Positions 29,194-38,362 of a stretch of DNA of 64,000 nucleotides are shown piece by piece. Position 1 is the stretch's first letter; every line of letters starts with the position of its first letter. Source of the DNA: Thioalkalivibrio sp. ALMg11 (lineage in GTDB: Bacteria > Pseudomonadota > Gammaproteobacteria > Ectothiorhodospirales > Ectothiorhodospiraceae); assembly GCF_000377905.1 (NCBI RefSeq), contig NZ_KB898871.1, positions 97,001 through 161,000 of the forward strand, written 5' to 3'. The translations under genes and the position numbers were made by a program. The notes below the pieces were generated by a model, which had not been told where the DNA came from, searched no databases, and worked only from the letters and a program-made list of their open reading frames with translations.

Positions 29194-29991
29194 ATGCCCC
29201 GCGCATTCCATGCCCCATCCCTGCTGACCACCGGCGGCCTGCTGGCCCTGCTCGCCCTGGCGCCCACGCCTCTGCTGGCCGAGGAAGGCTTCGCGGCCCA
29301 ACTCGACTGGGGCGAGCGCCACCGCATTACCGCCCCGATCGCGGGCCGCATCGAGGCAATCGAGGCCCGCGCCGGCGACCGGGTCGAGGCCGACGCCGTA
29401 CTGTTCCGGCTGGATACCCGACGCGGCGATGCCGACCTGCGCGCTGCCCGCGCCACCATGGAGCGCCTGCAGATGGAGCTGGACGAGGCCGAACGCGAGC
29501 GTGACAAGGCCGAGGATCTCTACGACCAGACCCTGATCGCCGCCCGCGAACTGGAGCTAGCGCGCATCGATTACGCGACCGTCGCGGCGCGCCTAGCCGA
29601 GGCCCGCGCCCAGCGCGACCGTATCCGCGCCGACCTCGAGGACGCGACCATCCGCGCCCCGACCAGCGGGCGCCTGGTGCGGATCGACGCCAACACGGGG
29701 CAGTACGTCAATCCGGCACTGCTGCCGCCGGTCCTGGCGATCCTCGGTACCATCGACCCGATGCGCGCCGTGGCCACGGTCCCGGCCGCCACCGCCGCCA
29801 GCCTGGAACCCGGGGAGACCGTCACGGTCGTAGTCGGCGACCATCGTCTTTCCGGCACCATTGCGACCATCGGCTGGGAGCCGACCGGCGAGGAACCCGA
29901 TCGCGGCTACCGCGTCGAGGTCGAATTCTCGCCGCCGGACGACACACCGCTGCGCCCGGGTCAGCATGCACGGATCGAACGGGACTCCTGA
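29194..29991 (+). CDS. HlyD/RND-type periplasmic adaptor (short)
   Basis: 265 residues. A signal peptide (LLTTGGLLALLALAPTPLLA) leads into a lipoyl-like domain (ITAPIAGRIEAIEARAGDRVEADAVLFRLD), an alpha-helical hairpin rich in Glu/Arg, the second lipoyl half (DATIRAPTSGRLVRIDANTGQYV) and a beta-barrel domain ending at ...LRPGQHARIERDS. It is shorter than typical ~350-residue adaptors because the C-terminal membrane-proximal domain is reduced. GGGAGA precedes the ATG at 29194. It follows the TolC-like gene, but no ABC, MFS or RND pump is adjacent; cutA starts 3 bp later. Confidence 0.85.
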   Translation: MPRAFHAPSLLTTGGLLALLALAPTPLLAEEGFAAQLDWGERHRITAPIAGRIEAIEARAGDRVEADAVLFRLDTRRGDADLRAARATMERLQMELDEAERERDKAEDLYDQTLIAARELELARIDYATVAARLAEARAQRDRIRADLEDATIRAPTSGRLVRIDANTGQYVNPALLPPVLAILGTIDPMRAVATVPAATAASLEPGETVTVVVGDHRLSGTIATIGWEPTGEEPDRGYRVEVEFSPPDDTPLRPGQHARIERDS

Positions 29992-29994
29992 TTT

Positions 29995-30336
29995 ATGAGC
30001 AACGAGCAGTCGCCATCCAGTGCCCGCGCCTGGCTGGTCATTACCACGCTCGACGACCCGGACACGGCGGACGCCCTGGCCGGCGCCCTGGTGAAACAGG
30101 GCCTGGCCGCGTGCGTGCATATCCTGCCGCCCGGACGCTCGGTCTACATGTGGAAAGGGAATATCGAGATCGACTCCGAAGTCACTCTACTGATCAAGAC
30201 CTCGCCCGCACGCCTGAACGAACTCCAGGCGCAGCTCGCGGACCAACACCCCTACGACACACCCGAGATCATCGCCCTGCCGATTGAACGCGGGCTGCCC
30301 GATTACCTGGACTGGATAACGCAATGCACCTCCTGA
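29995..30336 (+). CDS. cutA: Divalent-cation tolerance protein CutA
   Basis: 113 residues. The CutA1 fold is indicated by WLVITTLDDPDTADALAGALVKQGLAACVH, SVYMWKGNIEIDSEVTLLIKT and the C-terminal HPYDTPEIIALPIERGLPDYLDWI. The protein forms very stable trimers related to PII; it was named for copper tolerance but its role is unresolved. It overlaps the start of dsbD by 13 bp, the same cutA-dsbD linkage as in E. coli, here embedded in a longer redox/export run. The TolC-HlyD pair upstream might relate to metal export, but that is speculation. Confidence 0.96.
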   Translation: MSNEQSPSSARAWLVITTLDDPDTADALAGALVKQGLAACVHILPPGRSVYMWKGNIEIDSEVTLLIKTSPARLNELQAQLADQHPYDTPEIIALPIERGLPDYLDWITQCTS

Positions 30337-32642
30337 ATCCGCGCACCTGGCTGGCAACCCTGCTGGTCGCATTCCTGCTGACCCCCGGACTGACGCACGC
30401 CATCTTCGAGGATGACCTGCTGGACCCGGACGACGCCTTCGCCCTGAGCGCCGAGGCGATCGACGCCGACACCGTACGGCTGACCTGGGACATCGCGGAC
30501 GAGTACTACATGTACCGCGAACAGTTCGACTTCACCCCGGAGAGCGACGGGCTGGAACTGGGCGAGGCCGAAATCCCGGACGGCGAGGTCAGCGAGGACG
30601 AATTCTTCGGGCGCGTCGAGACCTATCGCGGACAGGTACAGGTGGAGCTGCCGATCAAGGCGGCCGACAGCACCCGCATCGAGCTGACTGCGCGGTCGCA
30701 AGGCTGTGCCGACCTGGGCGTGTGCTACCCGCCGCATTTCCAGACCGTGTCCATCGAGCTGCCTGGCCTGCCCAGCGGCAATGGCGAGACCCGCGCGGAC
30801 GAAGAGGCCGAGCAAGAACGCAGCGCGCTGGGTGACCTGGGCAGCCTGTCCGGCGACCTCGGCGCCGCCGATGACCTGCTGGAACCGGAGAAGGCCTTTG
30901 CCGCCTCGCTGGAGGCGATCAGTCAGAACGCGGCGATCCTGCGCTTCGACATTGCCGAGGGATACTATCTCTACCGCGAGCAGCTGGGTGTGCGGATCGC
31001 CGAGGGCGACGGCATCGAGCTTGGACCGATCAACCCACCGGATGGCGAGCTGCAGGAAGACGAGTTCTTTGGCGAGAGCCAGGTCTACCGTGGCCAGGTG
31101 GAGATCCTTGTTCCGATCCTGCGCGATGATGATGACGTCTCCGAGATCACCCTGGCGATCGACTATCAGGGCTGCGCCGACGCCGGCGTGTGCTACCCGC
31201 CACTGACCCAGGAGGCCTCGGTCTCCTTTGCTGCCGACCTGGCCGCCGAGGCCGACACCGACGCCCTGCCGGAGACCGGCGAGGCGGCCCCGGAAGACGA
31301 CGAGGCCGCGGCACCGGTCACCCAGCAGGACCGCATCGCGGCCCAGCTGGCGGACGGCCAGATCTGGCTGGTGGCCCTGGCCTTCTTCGGCTTCGGGCTG
31401 CTGCTAACCTTCACCCCCTGCGTGTTCCCGATGATCCCGATCCTGTCGAACATCATCGTCGGGCAGAAGAACCTGACCACACGCAAGGCATTCCTGATCT
31501 CGCTGGTGTTCGTGCTGGCAATGGCGCTGACCTACACCATTGCCGGGGTATTCGCGGGCCTCGCGGGTGCCAACCTGCAGGCGGCTTTCCAGAACCCCTG
31601 GATTATCGGGACCTTCGTGGCCATCTTCATCGCGCTGGCGATGTCGATGTTCGGCTTCTACGAGCTGCAGATGCCGGCCGGCGTGCAGAGCAAGCTGTCG
31701 CAGATCAGCAACAAGCAGGAAGGCGGCACCTACCTCGGCGCCGGCATCATGGGCTTCCTTTCCGCCCTGATCGTCGGTCCCTGCGTGACCGCGCCGCTGA
31801 TCGGGGCTCTGCTCTACATCAGCCACACTGGCGATGCGGTCCTGGGCGGGATCGCGCTGTTCGCGCTGAGCATGGGCATGGGGGCGCCGCTGCTGGTCAT
31901 CGGCACCTCCGCCGGGCGCCTGCTGCCGAAGGCCGGGCCGTGGATGGACACCATCAAGGCGGTGTTCGGGATCGGCCTGCTGGCCATCGGCATCTGGCTG
32001 CTCGAACGGGTGATCCCGGGCGAGCTCGCGATGTTCCTGTGGGCCATCCTGCTGATCGTGACCGCCGTCTACATGGGCGCGCTGCGGACCCTGCCGGACA
32101 ATGCCTCCGGCTGGTACAGCCTGTGGAAGGGCCTGGGCGTAGTGCTCCTGATCTACGGCGTGCTGCTGATGCTCGGCGCGGCCACCGGCGGCAAGGACAT
32201 CTTCCGCCCGCTGGCCACGCTCAACCAGCCCGCGGTGACGGCCACCGGCGAGCAGTCCGGACCGACGGAGATGGCGTTCACCTACGTCGACAGCCTGGAG
32301 GACGTGGAGCGCGAAGTGGCCCGGGCCCGCGAAAACGGTCAGCCCGTGTTCCTCGACTTCTACGCCGACTGGTGCGTGGACTGCGTGCGCCTGGACCGCA
32401 CCACCTTCCAAGACCCGCGCGTGCTCCGAGCGATGGGCGACGTGCACCTGCTGAAGGCCGACGTGACCGACAACACCTCCGAGCACCGCGACCTGATGCG
32501 TCACTTCAACCTGTTCGGGCCGCCGGCGATGATCTTCTATGACCGCGACGGCAACGAGCTGCCCAACTACCGCAATGTCGGCTACCTGAATGCCGACCGC
32601 TTCCTGGCACACGTGGAAAGCGCCATCGGGGTGACGCCATGA
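30324..32642 (+). CDS. dsbD: Thiol:disulfide interchange protein DsbD with duplicated alpha domain
   Basis: 772 residues, about 200 longer than E. coli DsbD. After a signal peptide come two tandem DsbD-alpha domains: residues ~31-148 with C128-x5-C134 (GCADLGVCYPP) and ~184-303 with C284-x5-C290 (GCADAGVCYPP). The membrane beta domain has eight helices with TPCVFPM (C366) and VGPCVTAPL. The C-terminal gamma domain has the thioredoxin motif FYADWCVDCVRL. DsbD carries electrons from cytoplasmic thioredoxin to periplasmic proteins. The duplication is visible by direct alignment of the two N-terminal segments. It overlaps cutA upstream and the TlpA-like gene downstream (ATGA). Confidence 0.97.
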   Translation: MHLLNPRTWLATLLVAFLLTPGLTHAIFEDDLLDPDDAFALSAEAIDADTVRLTWDIADEYYMYREQFDFTPESDGLELGEAEIPDGEVSEDEFFGRVETYRGQVQVELPIKAADSTRIELTARSQGCADLGVCYPPHFQTVSIELPGLPSGNGETRADEEAEQERSALGDLGSLSGDLGAADDLLEPEKAFAASLEAISQNAAILRFDIAEGYYLYREQLGVRIAEGDGIELGPINPPDGELQEDEFFGESQVYRGQVEILVPILRDDDDVSEITLAIDYQGCADAGVCYPPLTQEASVSFAADLAAEADTDALPETGEAAPEDDEAAAPVTQQDRIAAQLADGQIWLVALAFFGFGLLLTFTPCVFPMIPILSNIIVGQKNLTTRKAFLISLVFVLAMALTYTIAGVFAGLAGANLQAAFQNPWIIGTFVAIFIALAMSMFGFYELQMPAGVQSKLSQISNKQEGGTYLGAGIMGFLSALIVGPCVTAPLIGALLYISHTGDAVLGGIALFALSMGMGAPLLVIGTSAGRLLPKAGPWMDTIKAVFGIGLLAIGIWLLERVIPGELAMFLWAILLIVTAVYMGALRTLPDNASGWYSLWKGLGVVLLIYGVLLMLGAATGGKDIFRPLATLNQPAVTATGEQSGPTEMAFTYVDSLEDVEREVARARENGQPVFLDFYADWCVDCVRLDRTTFQDPRVLRAMGDVHLLKADVTDNTSEHRDLMRHFNLFGPPAMIFYDRDGNELPNYRNVGYLNADRFLAHVESAIGVTP

Positions 32643-33205
32643 ACCACCGTACACACGCACTCGCAGGCCTGGCAGTCGCCACGGCCAGTGCATTCATCCT
32701 GACAGCCTGCGGCGACCCGGAACCCGAGATGGACGCGGGCGGGGCCTCCGCCAACGCAGCGACCGAGGTCGCCAACCAGGAGAGCCCGGGTGCTCAGCGC
32801 ATCGACTTCGCCTTGCCGGATCTCGCGGGTGAAGAACGCCAGTTAAGCGAGTGGGACGGCGACCTGATCGTGCTGAACTTCTGGGCCACCTGGTGCCCGC
32901 CCTGCAAGAAGGAGATGCCGCTGTTCCAGGACACCTATGATGCCAACCGCGAGGACGGCTTTACCATCGTTGCGGTCGCAGTGGACGAACAGACAGCCAC
33001 GCAGCATTTCGTCGACGATTTCGGCATCGGATTCCCGGTGCTGATCGGCCAGGACGACGCGGTCGCGATTGGCCGGAAATACGGCAACCGCATCGGCGCC
33101 CTGCCCTACACCGTCCTGATCGCCCGTGACGGCACCATCCTCGACACCCACCGCGGCGAGGTGGAGCCCGCTGACCTGGATGGCTGGCTGGAGGCGCACC
33201 TGTAA
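32639..33205 (+). CDS. TlpA/ResA-like thioredoxin lipoprotein
   Basis: 188 residues. A lipoprotein signal ends in FILTACGDPEP (lipobox L-T-A-C), so the protein is probably membrane-tethered. The domain shows NFWATWCPPCKKEMPLF (redox CPPC), VAVAVDEQTATQHFV and LPYTVLIARDG with the cis-proline. TlpA/ResA proteins reduce apocytochrome c or other periplasmic thiols and take electrons from DsbD-type proteins. Its start overlaps the dsbD stop, so the pair is coupled. It is the last gene of the run that starts at 27206; ubiA follows after 87 bp. Confidence 0.93.
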   Translation: MNHRTHALAGLAVATASAFILTACGDPEPEMDAGGASANAATEVANQESPGAQRIDFALPDLAGEERQLSEWDGDLIVLNFWATWCPPCKKEMPLFQDTYDANREDGFTIVAVAVDEQTATQHFVDDFGIGFPVLIGQDDAVAIGRKYGNRIGALPYTVLIARDGTILDTHRGEVEPADLDGWLEAHL

Positions 33206-33292
33206 CGCCCCCACAAGGACGCCAGGGGAGACGCTGATCAACTCGCACGGCCGCGGGACCCTTCCGCAACAAGGCTGGTAAGCTTGGCCGCC

Positions 33293-34162
33293 ATGACCGA
33301 GCGCGAACGCCTGTGGGAACTCGCCCGCCTGATCCGGCTGGATCGCCCGGTGGGCATCTACCTGCTGCTGTGGCCCACCTTCTGGGCCCTGTGGGTGGCC
33401 GCCGAGGGCTGGCCGCCGGCCTATCTGATCTTCATCTTTGCCGCCGGCGTGGTCCTGATGCGCTCGGCCGGTTGCGCGATCAACGACTACGCCGACCGCG
33501 ACTTCGACGGCCATGTGGCGCGTACCCGCGACCGGCCGCTGACGCTGGGTACCATCACCCCGCGCGAGGCCTTGGGCACCTTCGTAGCGCTCAGCGTGGT
33601 CGCCTTCGTACTGGTGCTGTTCACCAATGTCCTGACCATCCTGTATTCCCTGGTGGCCGTGGCACTGGCCGGCACCTACCCGTTCTCCAAGCGCTTCCAC
33701 CACTTCCCGCAGGTCCACCTGGGCGCCGCCTTTGCCTGGGCCGTGCCGATGGCCTTCACCGCGGTCACCGGCGAGCACCCGCCCGAAGTGGCCTGGCTGT
33801 TGTTCGTGACTGTGCTGGCGTGGACGGTGGTGTATGACACCTTCTACGGCATGGTGGATCGCGAAGACGACCTGAAGATCGGGGTGAAATCCACGGCCAT
33901 CGCGTTCGGCGAGCTCGACCGTCTGATCACCGGCGGGCTGCAGGTGCTCGTGTGGCTGGGGCTTTATCTCGTCGGCCAGCACGCCGATTTCGGTGGCTAT
34001 TACACCGCCGGGCTGGTGATAGTCGCGATGCTGATGTTCTACCAGCAGTTCCTGATCTTCGAGCGCGAGCCCGCCGACTGCCTGCGCGCGTTCAAGAACA
34101 ACCACTACCTGGGTGCCGTGGTGCTGCTGGCGATGATTGCCGACCACCACCTGGGGGCCTGA
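33293..34162 (+). CDS. ubiA: 4-hydroxybenzoate octaprenyltransferase
   Basis: 289 residues with about eight to nine hydrophobic segments. Both aspartate-rich motifs of the UbiA superfamily are clear: NDYADRDFDGHVARTRDRPL and DTFYGMVDREDDLKIGVKST. It prenylates 4-hydroxybenzoate in the ubiquinone pathway in the inner membrane; coq7 of the same pathway is at 54904-55545. The ATG at 33293 (MTERERLWEL) is preferred to an in-frame TTG at 33284. Converges with comF. No chorismate lyase gene is nearby. Confidence 0.96.
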   Translation: MTERERLWELARLIRLDRPVGIYLLLWPTFWALWVAAEGWPPAYLIFIFAAGVVLMRSAGCAINDYADRDFDGHVARTRDRPLTLGTITPREALGTFVALSVVAFVLVLFTNVLTILYSLVAVALAGTYPFSKRFHHFPQVHLGAAFAWAVPMAFTAVTGEHPPEVAWLLFVTVLAWTVVYDTFYGMVDREDDLKIGVKSTAIAFGELDRLITGGLQVLVWLGLYLVGQHADFGGYYTAGLVIVAMLMFYQQFLIFEREPADCLRAFKNNHYLGAVVLLAMIADHHLGA

Positions 34163-34179
34163 ATGCCGAGCCCGGCCCC

Positions 34180-34962
34180 TCAGGCGCGCGCGAGGACCAG
34201 CCCCTCCACGCGTGCGGCACCCGCCCGGCGCAGCACTTCGGCCAGTGCGGCCAACGTCGCGCCCGTGGTCGCCACGTCATCCACCACCAGCACGTATCGG
34301 CCGGCCAGACTCGGCCCGTCCCAGGCGAAGGCGCCCCGGACATTACGCCGGCGCGCCTTGCGACCCAGTGCCTGCTGCGAATCGGTCGCGCGGATGCGCC
34401 GCAGTCCGCGGGTGTCCAGCGGGACATCCAGTACCCCCGCCACACGCCGCGCCAGGTAGTCCGACTGATTGAAGCCCCGCTCGCGCAGCCGCTTGCCATG
34501 CAGCGGCACGGGGAGCACCCGATCGGGCGAATCGCCTTTCTCGCCCACCAGACGGCCCGCCATCTGCTCCGCCAGGGCCGCGAGGATGCGTTCGGCCCGT
34601 GCATTGGCGCCGTGCTTGTAGGCGAGGATCAGCTGGTCCAGCGGCCAGGCATAGGCCCAGCCGGCATGCAGCGCATCCAGGACCGGCGCCCGACGGATAC
34701 AGGCCGGGCATACTCCGGCTACCGGCAAGGGCAACGCACAGGTGGGACAGGGGTGCTCGAGCCGCGGAAGATCCGCCCGGCACCCCGCACAGATCGCCGG
34801 TCCGGGCGCCAGGCACAGTCCGCACTGGCCGGGATACAGGGCCTCTCCGAGCCAGTCGACGCAGGCCGCAGCCCGGGCCTGCAAGCGGGCGGCCGAAGAC
34901 CGCCTGGAAACGGGGCGCGATGAAGGGTCCGGGGCCATAATGGTATGCTCTGGTTTTTGCAT
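34180..34962 (-). CDS. comF: ComF-family phosphoribosyltransferase-like protein
   Basis: 260 residues. An N-terminal zinc-ribbon-like region has paired cysteines (CGLC...CAGC...CPTC...CPAC), followed by a type I phosphoribosyltransferase domain with the PRPP loop [20 protein letters not shown]. ComF helps natural DNA uptake in several bacteria, but gammaproteobacterial homologues (GntX/YhgH) are also linked to biotin genes. The start may be 34962 (used here) or ATG 34938 (MAPDPSS); the longer form leaves only 12 bp to the divergent gene at 34975. The biotin-linked context (comF next to bioB) fits a common gammaproteobacterial arrangement. Confidence 0.88.
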   Translation of the reverse strand: MQKPEHTIMAPDPSSRPVSRRSSAARLQARAAACVDWLGEALYPGQCGLCLAPGPAICAGCRADLPRLEHPCPTCALPLPVAGVCPACIRRAPVLDALHAGWAYAWPLDQLILAYKHGANARAERILAALAEQMAGRLVGEKGDSPDRVLPVPLHGKRLRERGFNQSDYLARRVAGVLDVPLDTRGLRRIRATDSQQALGRKARRRNVRGAFAWDGPSLAGRYVLVVDDVATTGATLAALAEVLRRAGAARVEGLVLARA

Positions 34963-34974
34963 GCAGGGTAGACC

Positions 34975-35433
34975 ATGGCCACCAGGACCGTCTCCGGGCG
35001 CAGCTCGCGGCGCGCCGCGTCGATGTTCGATATCGGCAACCTGATCAGCGTGTCGATTGCCGGCATCCCGCTGTTCCTGGTGAGCAGCGAGGGCGTCGGG
35101 GTCGGCTTCATCATCGCCGCGATCATGGGCATCGTCCCGCTAGTGCTTTGGTTTGGCGGCTCGATGCTGGTCTATGCCCTGAACAAGCACCACCCCGATC
35201 CGCGCGTCGGCCACCACACCCAATGGGCCGCCTATCGCTACTACGCCCTGATGGGCCTGCTGATCGGGGTCGCCACCTTCTTTCCTCCGGATCTGGCCTA
35301 CTACCGCGCCTACTGGGCGGTGGCCGCGGCCATCCTGCTGCCGTGGACGATCTACGCCCTGTTCACCATCTATCGCGAGCCCTGGGCGGATGTCGAGATC
35401 CCGGCCGAGGCCGACCAGGAGCACCACCTATGA
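34975..35433 (+). CDS. Unknown four-helix membrane protein coupled to bioB
   Basis: 152 residues with about four hydrophobic segments ([78 protein letters not shown]) and a histidine-rich loop [11 protein letters not shown] do not recognise the family. Its stop overlaps the bioB start (ATGA), so it is translationally coupled to biotin synthase and probably shares its promoter. A role in biotin or precursor transport, or in regulation of membrane-associated lipid metabolism, is possible but unsupported. The ATG at 34975 lies 12 bp from the divergent comF start; no ribosome site is obvious. Confidence 0.75.
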   Translation: MATRTVSGRSSRRAASMFDIGNLISVSIAGIPLFLVSSEGVGVGFIIAAIMGIVPLVLWFGGSMLVYALNKHHPDPRVGHHTQWAAYRYYALMGLLIGVATFFPPDLAYYRAYWAVAAAILLPWTIYALFTIYREPWADVEIPAEADQEHHL

Positions 35434-36425
35434 GCACGCCCCGCCACGACTGGAACACCAACGAGGTCGAAGCACTGCTCGACCTGCCCCTGAACGACCT
35501 GATCTTCCGCGCGCAGACGGTCCACCGCGAACACTTCGATCCGAACGCGGTACAGGTCAGCACACTGCTGTCGATCAAGACCGGGGCCTGCCCCGAGGAT
35601 TGCGCCTACTGCCCGCAAAGCGCGCACCACGAGGTCGAGATCGAGCGCGAACGCCTGCTGCCGCTGGACGAGGTGCTGGAGGCGGCGCGCAACGCCCGCG
35701 CCCAGGGTGCGACCCGCTTCTGCATGGGCGCGGCATGGCGCAACCCCACTGACAAGAACCTGGAGCGCGTGATCGAGATGGTCCGCGCGGTGAAGGACGA
35801 GGGTCTCGAGACCTGCATGACCCTCGGCATGCTGAAGGCCGAGCAGGCCAAACGCCTGTCCGAGGCGGGACTGGACTACTACAACCACAACCTCGACACC
35901 TCGCCGGAGTTCTACGGTCACATCATCTCGACGCGCACCTACGACGACCGCCTCGAGACCCTGGAGCACGTACGCGAGGCGGGCATGAACGTCTGCTGCG
36001 GCGGCATCCTCGGCATGGGCGAGTCGCGCCGCGATCGCGCGCGCCTCCTGCAACAGATGGCGAACCTGCCAAAACACCCGGAGTCGGTGCCGATCAACCA
36101 GCTGATCCAGGTCGAGGGCACGCCGCTGCACGGCATCGAGGACCTGGACCCGCTGGAGTTCGTGCGTACCATCGCGGCCACCCGCATCCTGATGCCGGCC
36201 TCCTACGTGCGCCTGTCCGCCGGGCGCACCGAGATGTCCGACGAGATGCAGGCCCTGTGCTTCCTCGCCGGTGCCAACTCGCTGTTCTATGGCGACACCC
36301 TGCTGACCACGCCAAACCCCGGCGAGAACCACGACCTCGCACTGTTCGAGCGCCTGGGCCTGCGCCCGGAAACCGGCCCGGAAGCCCCCGCGAAATCGGA
36401 CCAGCCCGCCTCCGCGTCGGCCTGA
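35430..36425 (+). CDS. bioB: Biotin synthase
   Basis: 331 residues. Radical-SAM cysteines are in [16 protein letters not shown] (C-x3-C-x2-C), and the secondary [2Fe-2S] ligand region and [41 protein letters not shown] and [15 protein letters not shown] are canonical. It inserts sulfur into dethiobiotin. The start at 35430 overlaps the preceding membrane-protein gene. bioB is followed 12 bp later by a methyltransferase and then bioF. bioA, bioD and a recognisable bioH are absent from this window. Confidence 0.98.
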   Translation: MSTPRHDWNTNEVEALLDLPLNDLIFRAQTVHREHFDPNAVQVSTLLSIKTGACPEDCAYCPQSAHHEVEIERERLLPLDEVLEAARNARAQGATRFCMGAAWRNPTDKNLERVIEMVRAVKDEGLETCMTLGMLKAEQAKRLSEAGLDYYNHNLDTSPEFYGHIISTRTYDDRLETLEHVREAGMNVCCGGILGMGESRRDRARLLQQMANLPKHPESVPINQLIQVEGTPLHGIEDLDPLEFVRTIAATRILMPASYVRLSAGRTEMSDEMQALCFLAGANSLFYGDTLLTTPNPGENHDLALFERLGLRPETGPEAPAKSDQPASASA

Positions 36426-36437
36426 GCCAGACCGGCG

Positions 36438-37190
36438 GTGAGCGGCGGCTTCCCCGACCATTTCTCGGCGGTGGCTACCGACTACGCCCGCCATCGCCCG
36501 GACTACCCCGCCGAGCTGTTTGACTGGCTGGCGGTGCGTACCCCGCGGCACGCACGCGCGTGGGACTGTGCCAGCGGCAACGGTCAGGCCGCGCGGGGTC
36601 TGGCACCGCACTTCTCGCACGTCATCGCCACGGATGCCGCCCCGGCACTACTGGCCGCGCTGCCGGGCGATACCGGGATCGACCGTGTCGCCTGCGCCGC
36701 CGAGGCCTGTGCACTGGCCGATGACTCTATCGACCTGGCCTGTGTCGCCCAGGCTGCGCACTGGTTCCGTCACACCGAGTTCCACGACGAGGTCGCCCGC
36801 GTCCTGCGCCCGGGCGGGCTGCTGGCGATCTGGGGCTACGGCGTGCTGCGCGCCGAGGACCCGGCGCTGGACCACCTGCTGATCGACTTTCACGATGCCA
36901 CCCTGGCCCCCTGGTGGCCAGAAGAGCGCCAGCACATCCGCCGCCACTACCGCGACCTCCCGTTCCCCTGGCCCGAGCTCGAAACGCCCGAGTTTCACAT
37001 CGAGCGCGTATGGGATCGCACCACCCTGCTTGGCTATCTCGGTACCTGGTCCGCGATCCGCCGCGCCCGCGCCGCCGGCCAGGACCCACTGGCTGCGCTG
37101 GCGCCGGCCCTGCAAGCACTGTGGTCAAATCCGAGCATGCCGGCGCGGGTGCACTGGCCGATCTTTCTGCGCGCGGGCCTGCGCCCATGA
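36438..37190 (+). CDS. SAM-dependent methyltransferase (Crg1/TMT-like) in biotin operon
   Basis: 250 residues. The class I methyltransferase signature is WDCASGNGQAARGLAPHF (motif I) with ATDAAPALLAAL following; the N-terminal FSAVATDYARHRPDYPAELFDWL and AAHWFRHTEF are typical of the Crg1/trans-aconitate methyltransferase-like group. BioC (malonyl-ACP methyltransferase) has a similar length and is the methyltransferase expected in this position, but these motifs are not BioC-like by eye. It starts with GTG at 36438, 12 bp after bioB, and overlaps bioF by four bases, so it is embedded in the operon. It might replace BioC, or protect an intermediate; unproven. Confidence 0.85.
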   Translation: MSGGFPDHFSAVATDYARHRPDYPAELFDWLAVRTPRHARAWDCASGNGQAARGLAPHFSHVIATDAAPALLAALPGDTGIDRVACAAEACALADDSIDLACVAQAAHWFRHTEFHDEVARVLRPGGLLAIWGYGVLRAEDPALDHLLIDFHDATLAPWWPEERQHIRRHYRDLPFPWPELETPEFHIERVWDRTTLLGYLGTWSAIRRARAAGQDPLAALAPALQALWSNPSMPARVHWPIFLRAGLRP

Positions 37191-38362
37191 GCGACTCGCT
37201 GGATCACTACCTGGAGAAACGCCTGAACGCCGTGCGCGACGCCGGACTCTGGCGCCACACCCGCATCCTCGATGGCCCGCAACGCCCCGAACAGGTCATC
37301 GACGGCCACCGCGTGATTGCCTTCTGCTCCAACGACTACCTGGGCCTCGCCGGCGACCCGGCGGTCGCCGCGGCCGCTCACGCGGCGCTCGACCAGTACG
37401 GTGTCGGCGCTGGTGCGGCCCACCTGATCAACGGCCACACCCGCGCCCACGACGAACTGGAACAGGCCCTGGCCCGCTTCACCGGACGCGAGCGGGCACT
37501 CGTCTTCTCCACCGGCTACATGGCCAACCTCGCCCTGGTCCAGACCCTGGTCGGTCGCCACGACATCGTCTTCGAGGACCGCCTGAACCACGCCTCGCTG
37601 ATCGATGCCGTGCGTCTGTCGGGCGCGCGCAGCCAGCGCTACCGCCACGCCGACCCCGAGCACCTGCGCGCGCGTCTGGAGAAGGCGCCAACCAACAGCC
37701 AGCGCCTGATCGTCACCGACGGCGTGTTCTCCATGGATGGCGACATCGCCCCGCTACCGGAACTCGCCGCCCTGGCGCGCGAGTACGATGCCTGGCTGAT
37801 GGTGGACGACGCCCACGGCCTGTCGGTGCTGGGCGAGACCGGCGGCGGCAGTTGCCAGCACTTCGGCCTCGGCGCGGACAACGTCCCGATCCTGATGGGG
37901 ACGCTGGGCAAGGGCTTCGGCACGGCCGGGGCCTTCGTTGCGGGCTCCGAGCATCTGATCGAGACCCTGATCCAGACCGCCCGCCCCTACATCTACACCA
38001 CCGCGATGCCAGCCGCCCTGGCCGCCGCCACCCTGGCCTCGGTGCGGATCGCCGCGACCGCACAGGACCGCCGCGAGCATCTGCAACGCCTGTTGCAGAT
38101 GCTCGGCGACGGCCTGGATCGGCTCGGCTTGCCACACCCGCCACCGGTCACACCCATCCAGCCCGTCACCCTGGGCACCGCCACTCGCGCCAGCGCCGTC
38201 GCCGAGCGCCTGTTCGAGGCCGGCTTCCTGGTCCCCGCGATCCGCCCCCCGACCGTCCCGGAAGGCGAGGCCCGCCTGCGCATCACCCTGTCCGCCGCCC
38301 ACACCCAAATGCAGGTCGACGCACTGCTGCAGGCGCTGGAACGCGCCCTCGATCAGACCTAG
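37187..38362 (+). CDS. bioF: 8-amino-7-oxononanoate synthase
   Basis: 391 residues, alpha-oxoamine synthase family. Visible landmarks are FCSNDYLGLAGDP, LINGHTRAHDELE, the PLP-lysine motif GTLGKGFGTAGAFV, VDDAHGLSVLGETGGG and PTVPEGEARLRITLSAAHT. It condenses pimeloyl-ACP (or CoA) with alanine. The start overlaps the methyltransferase stop in ATGA. It is the last biotin gene here; repeats follow from 38517. A short open frame of about 42 codons after the bioF stop (VTLRKRRNRNNGSRGF..., ending at 38490) has no recognisable family. Confidence 0.98.
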   Translation: MSDSLDHYLEKRLNAVRDAGLWRHTRILDGPQRPEQVIDGHRVIAFCSNDYLGLAGDPAVAAAAHAALDQYGVGAGAAHLINGHTRAHDELEQALARFTGRERALVFSTGYMANLALVQTLVGRHDIVFEDRLNHASLIDAVRLSGARSQRYRHADPEHLRARLEKAPTNSQRLIVTDGVFSMDGDIAPLPELAALAREYDAWLMVDDAHGLSVLGETGGGSCQHFGLGADNVPILMGTLGKGFGTAGAFVAGSEHLIETLIQTARPYIYTTAMPAALAAATLASVRIAATAQDRREHLQRLLQMLGDGLDRLGLPHPPPVTPIQPVTLGTATRASAVAERLFEAGFLVPAIRPPTVPEGEARLRITLSAAHTQMQVDALLQALERALDQT

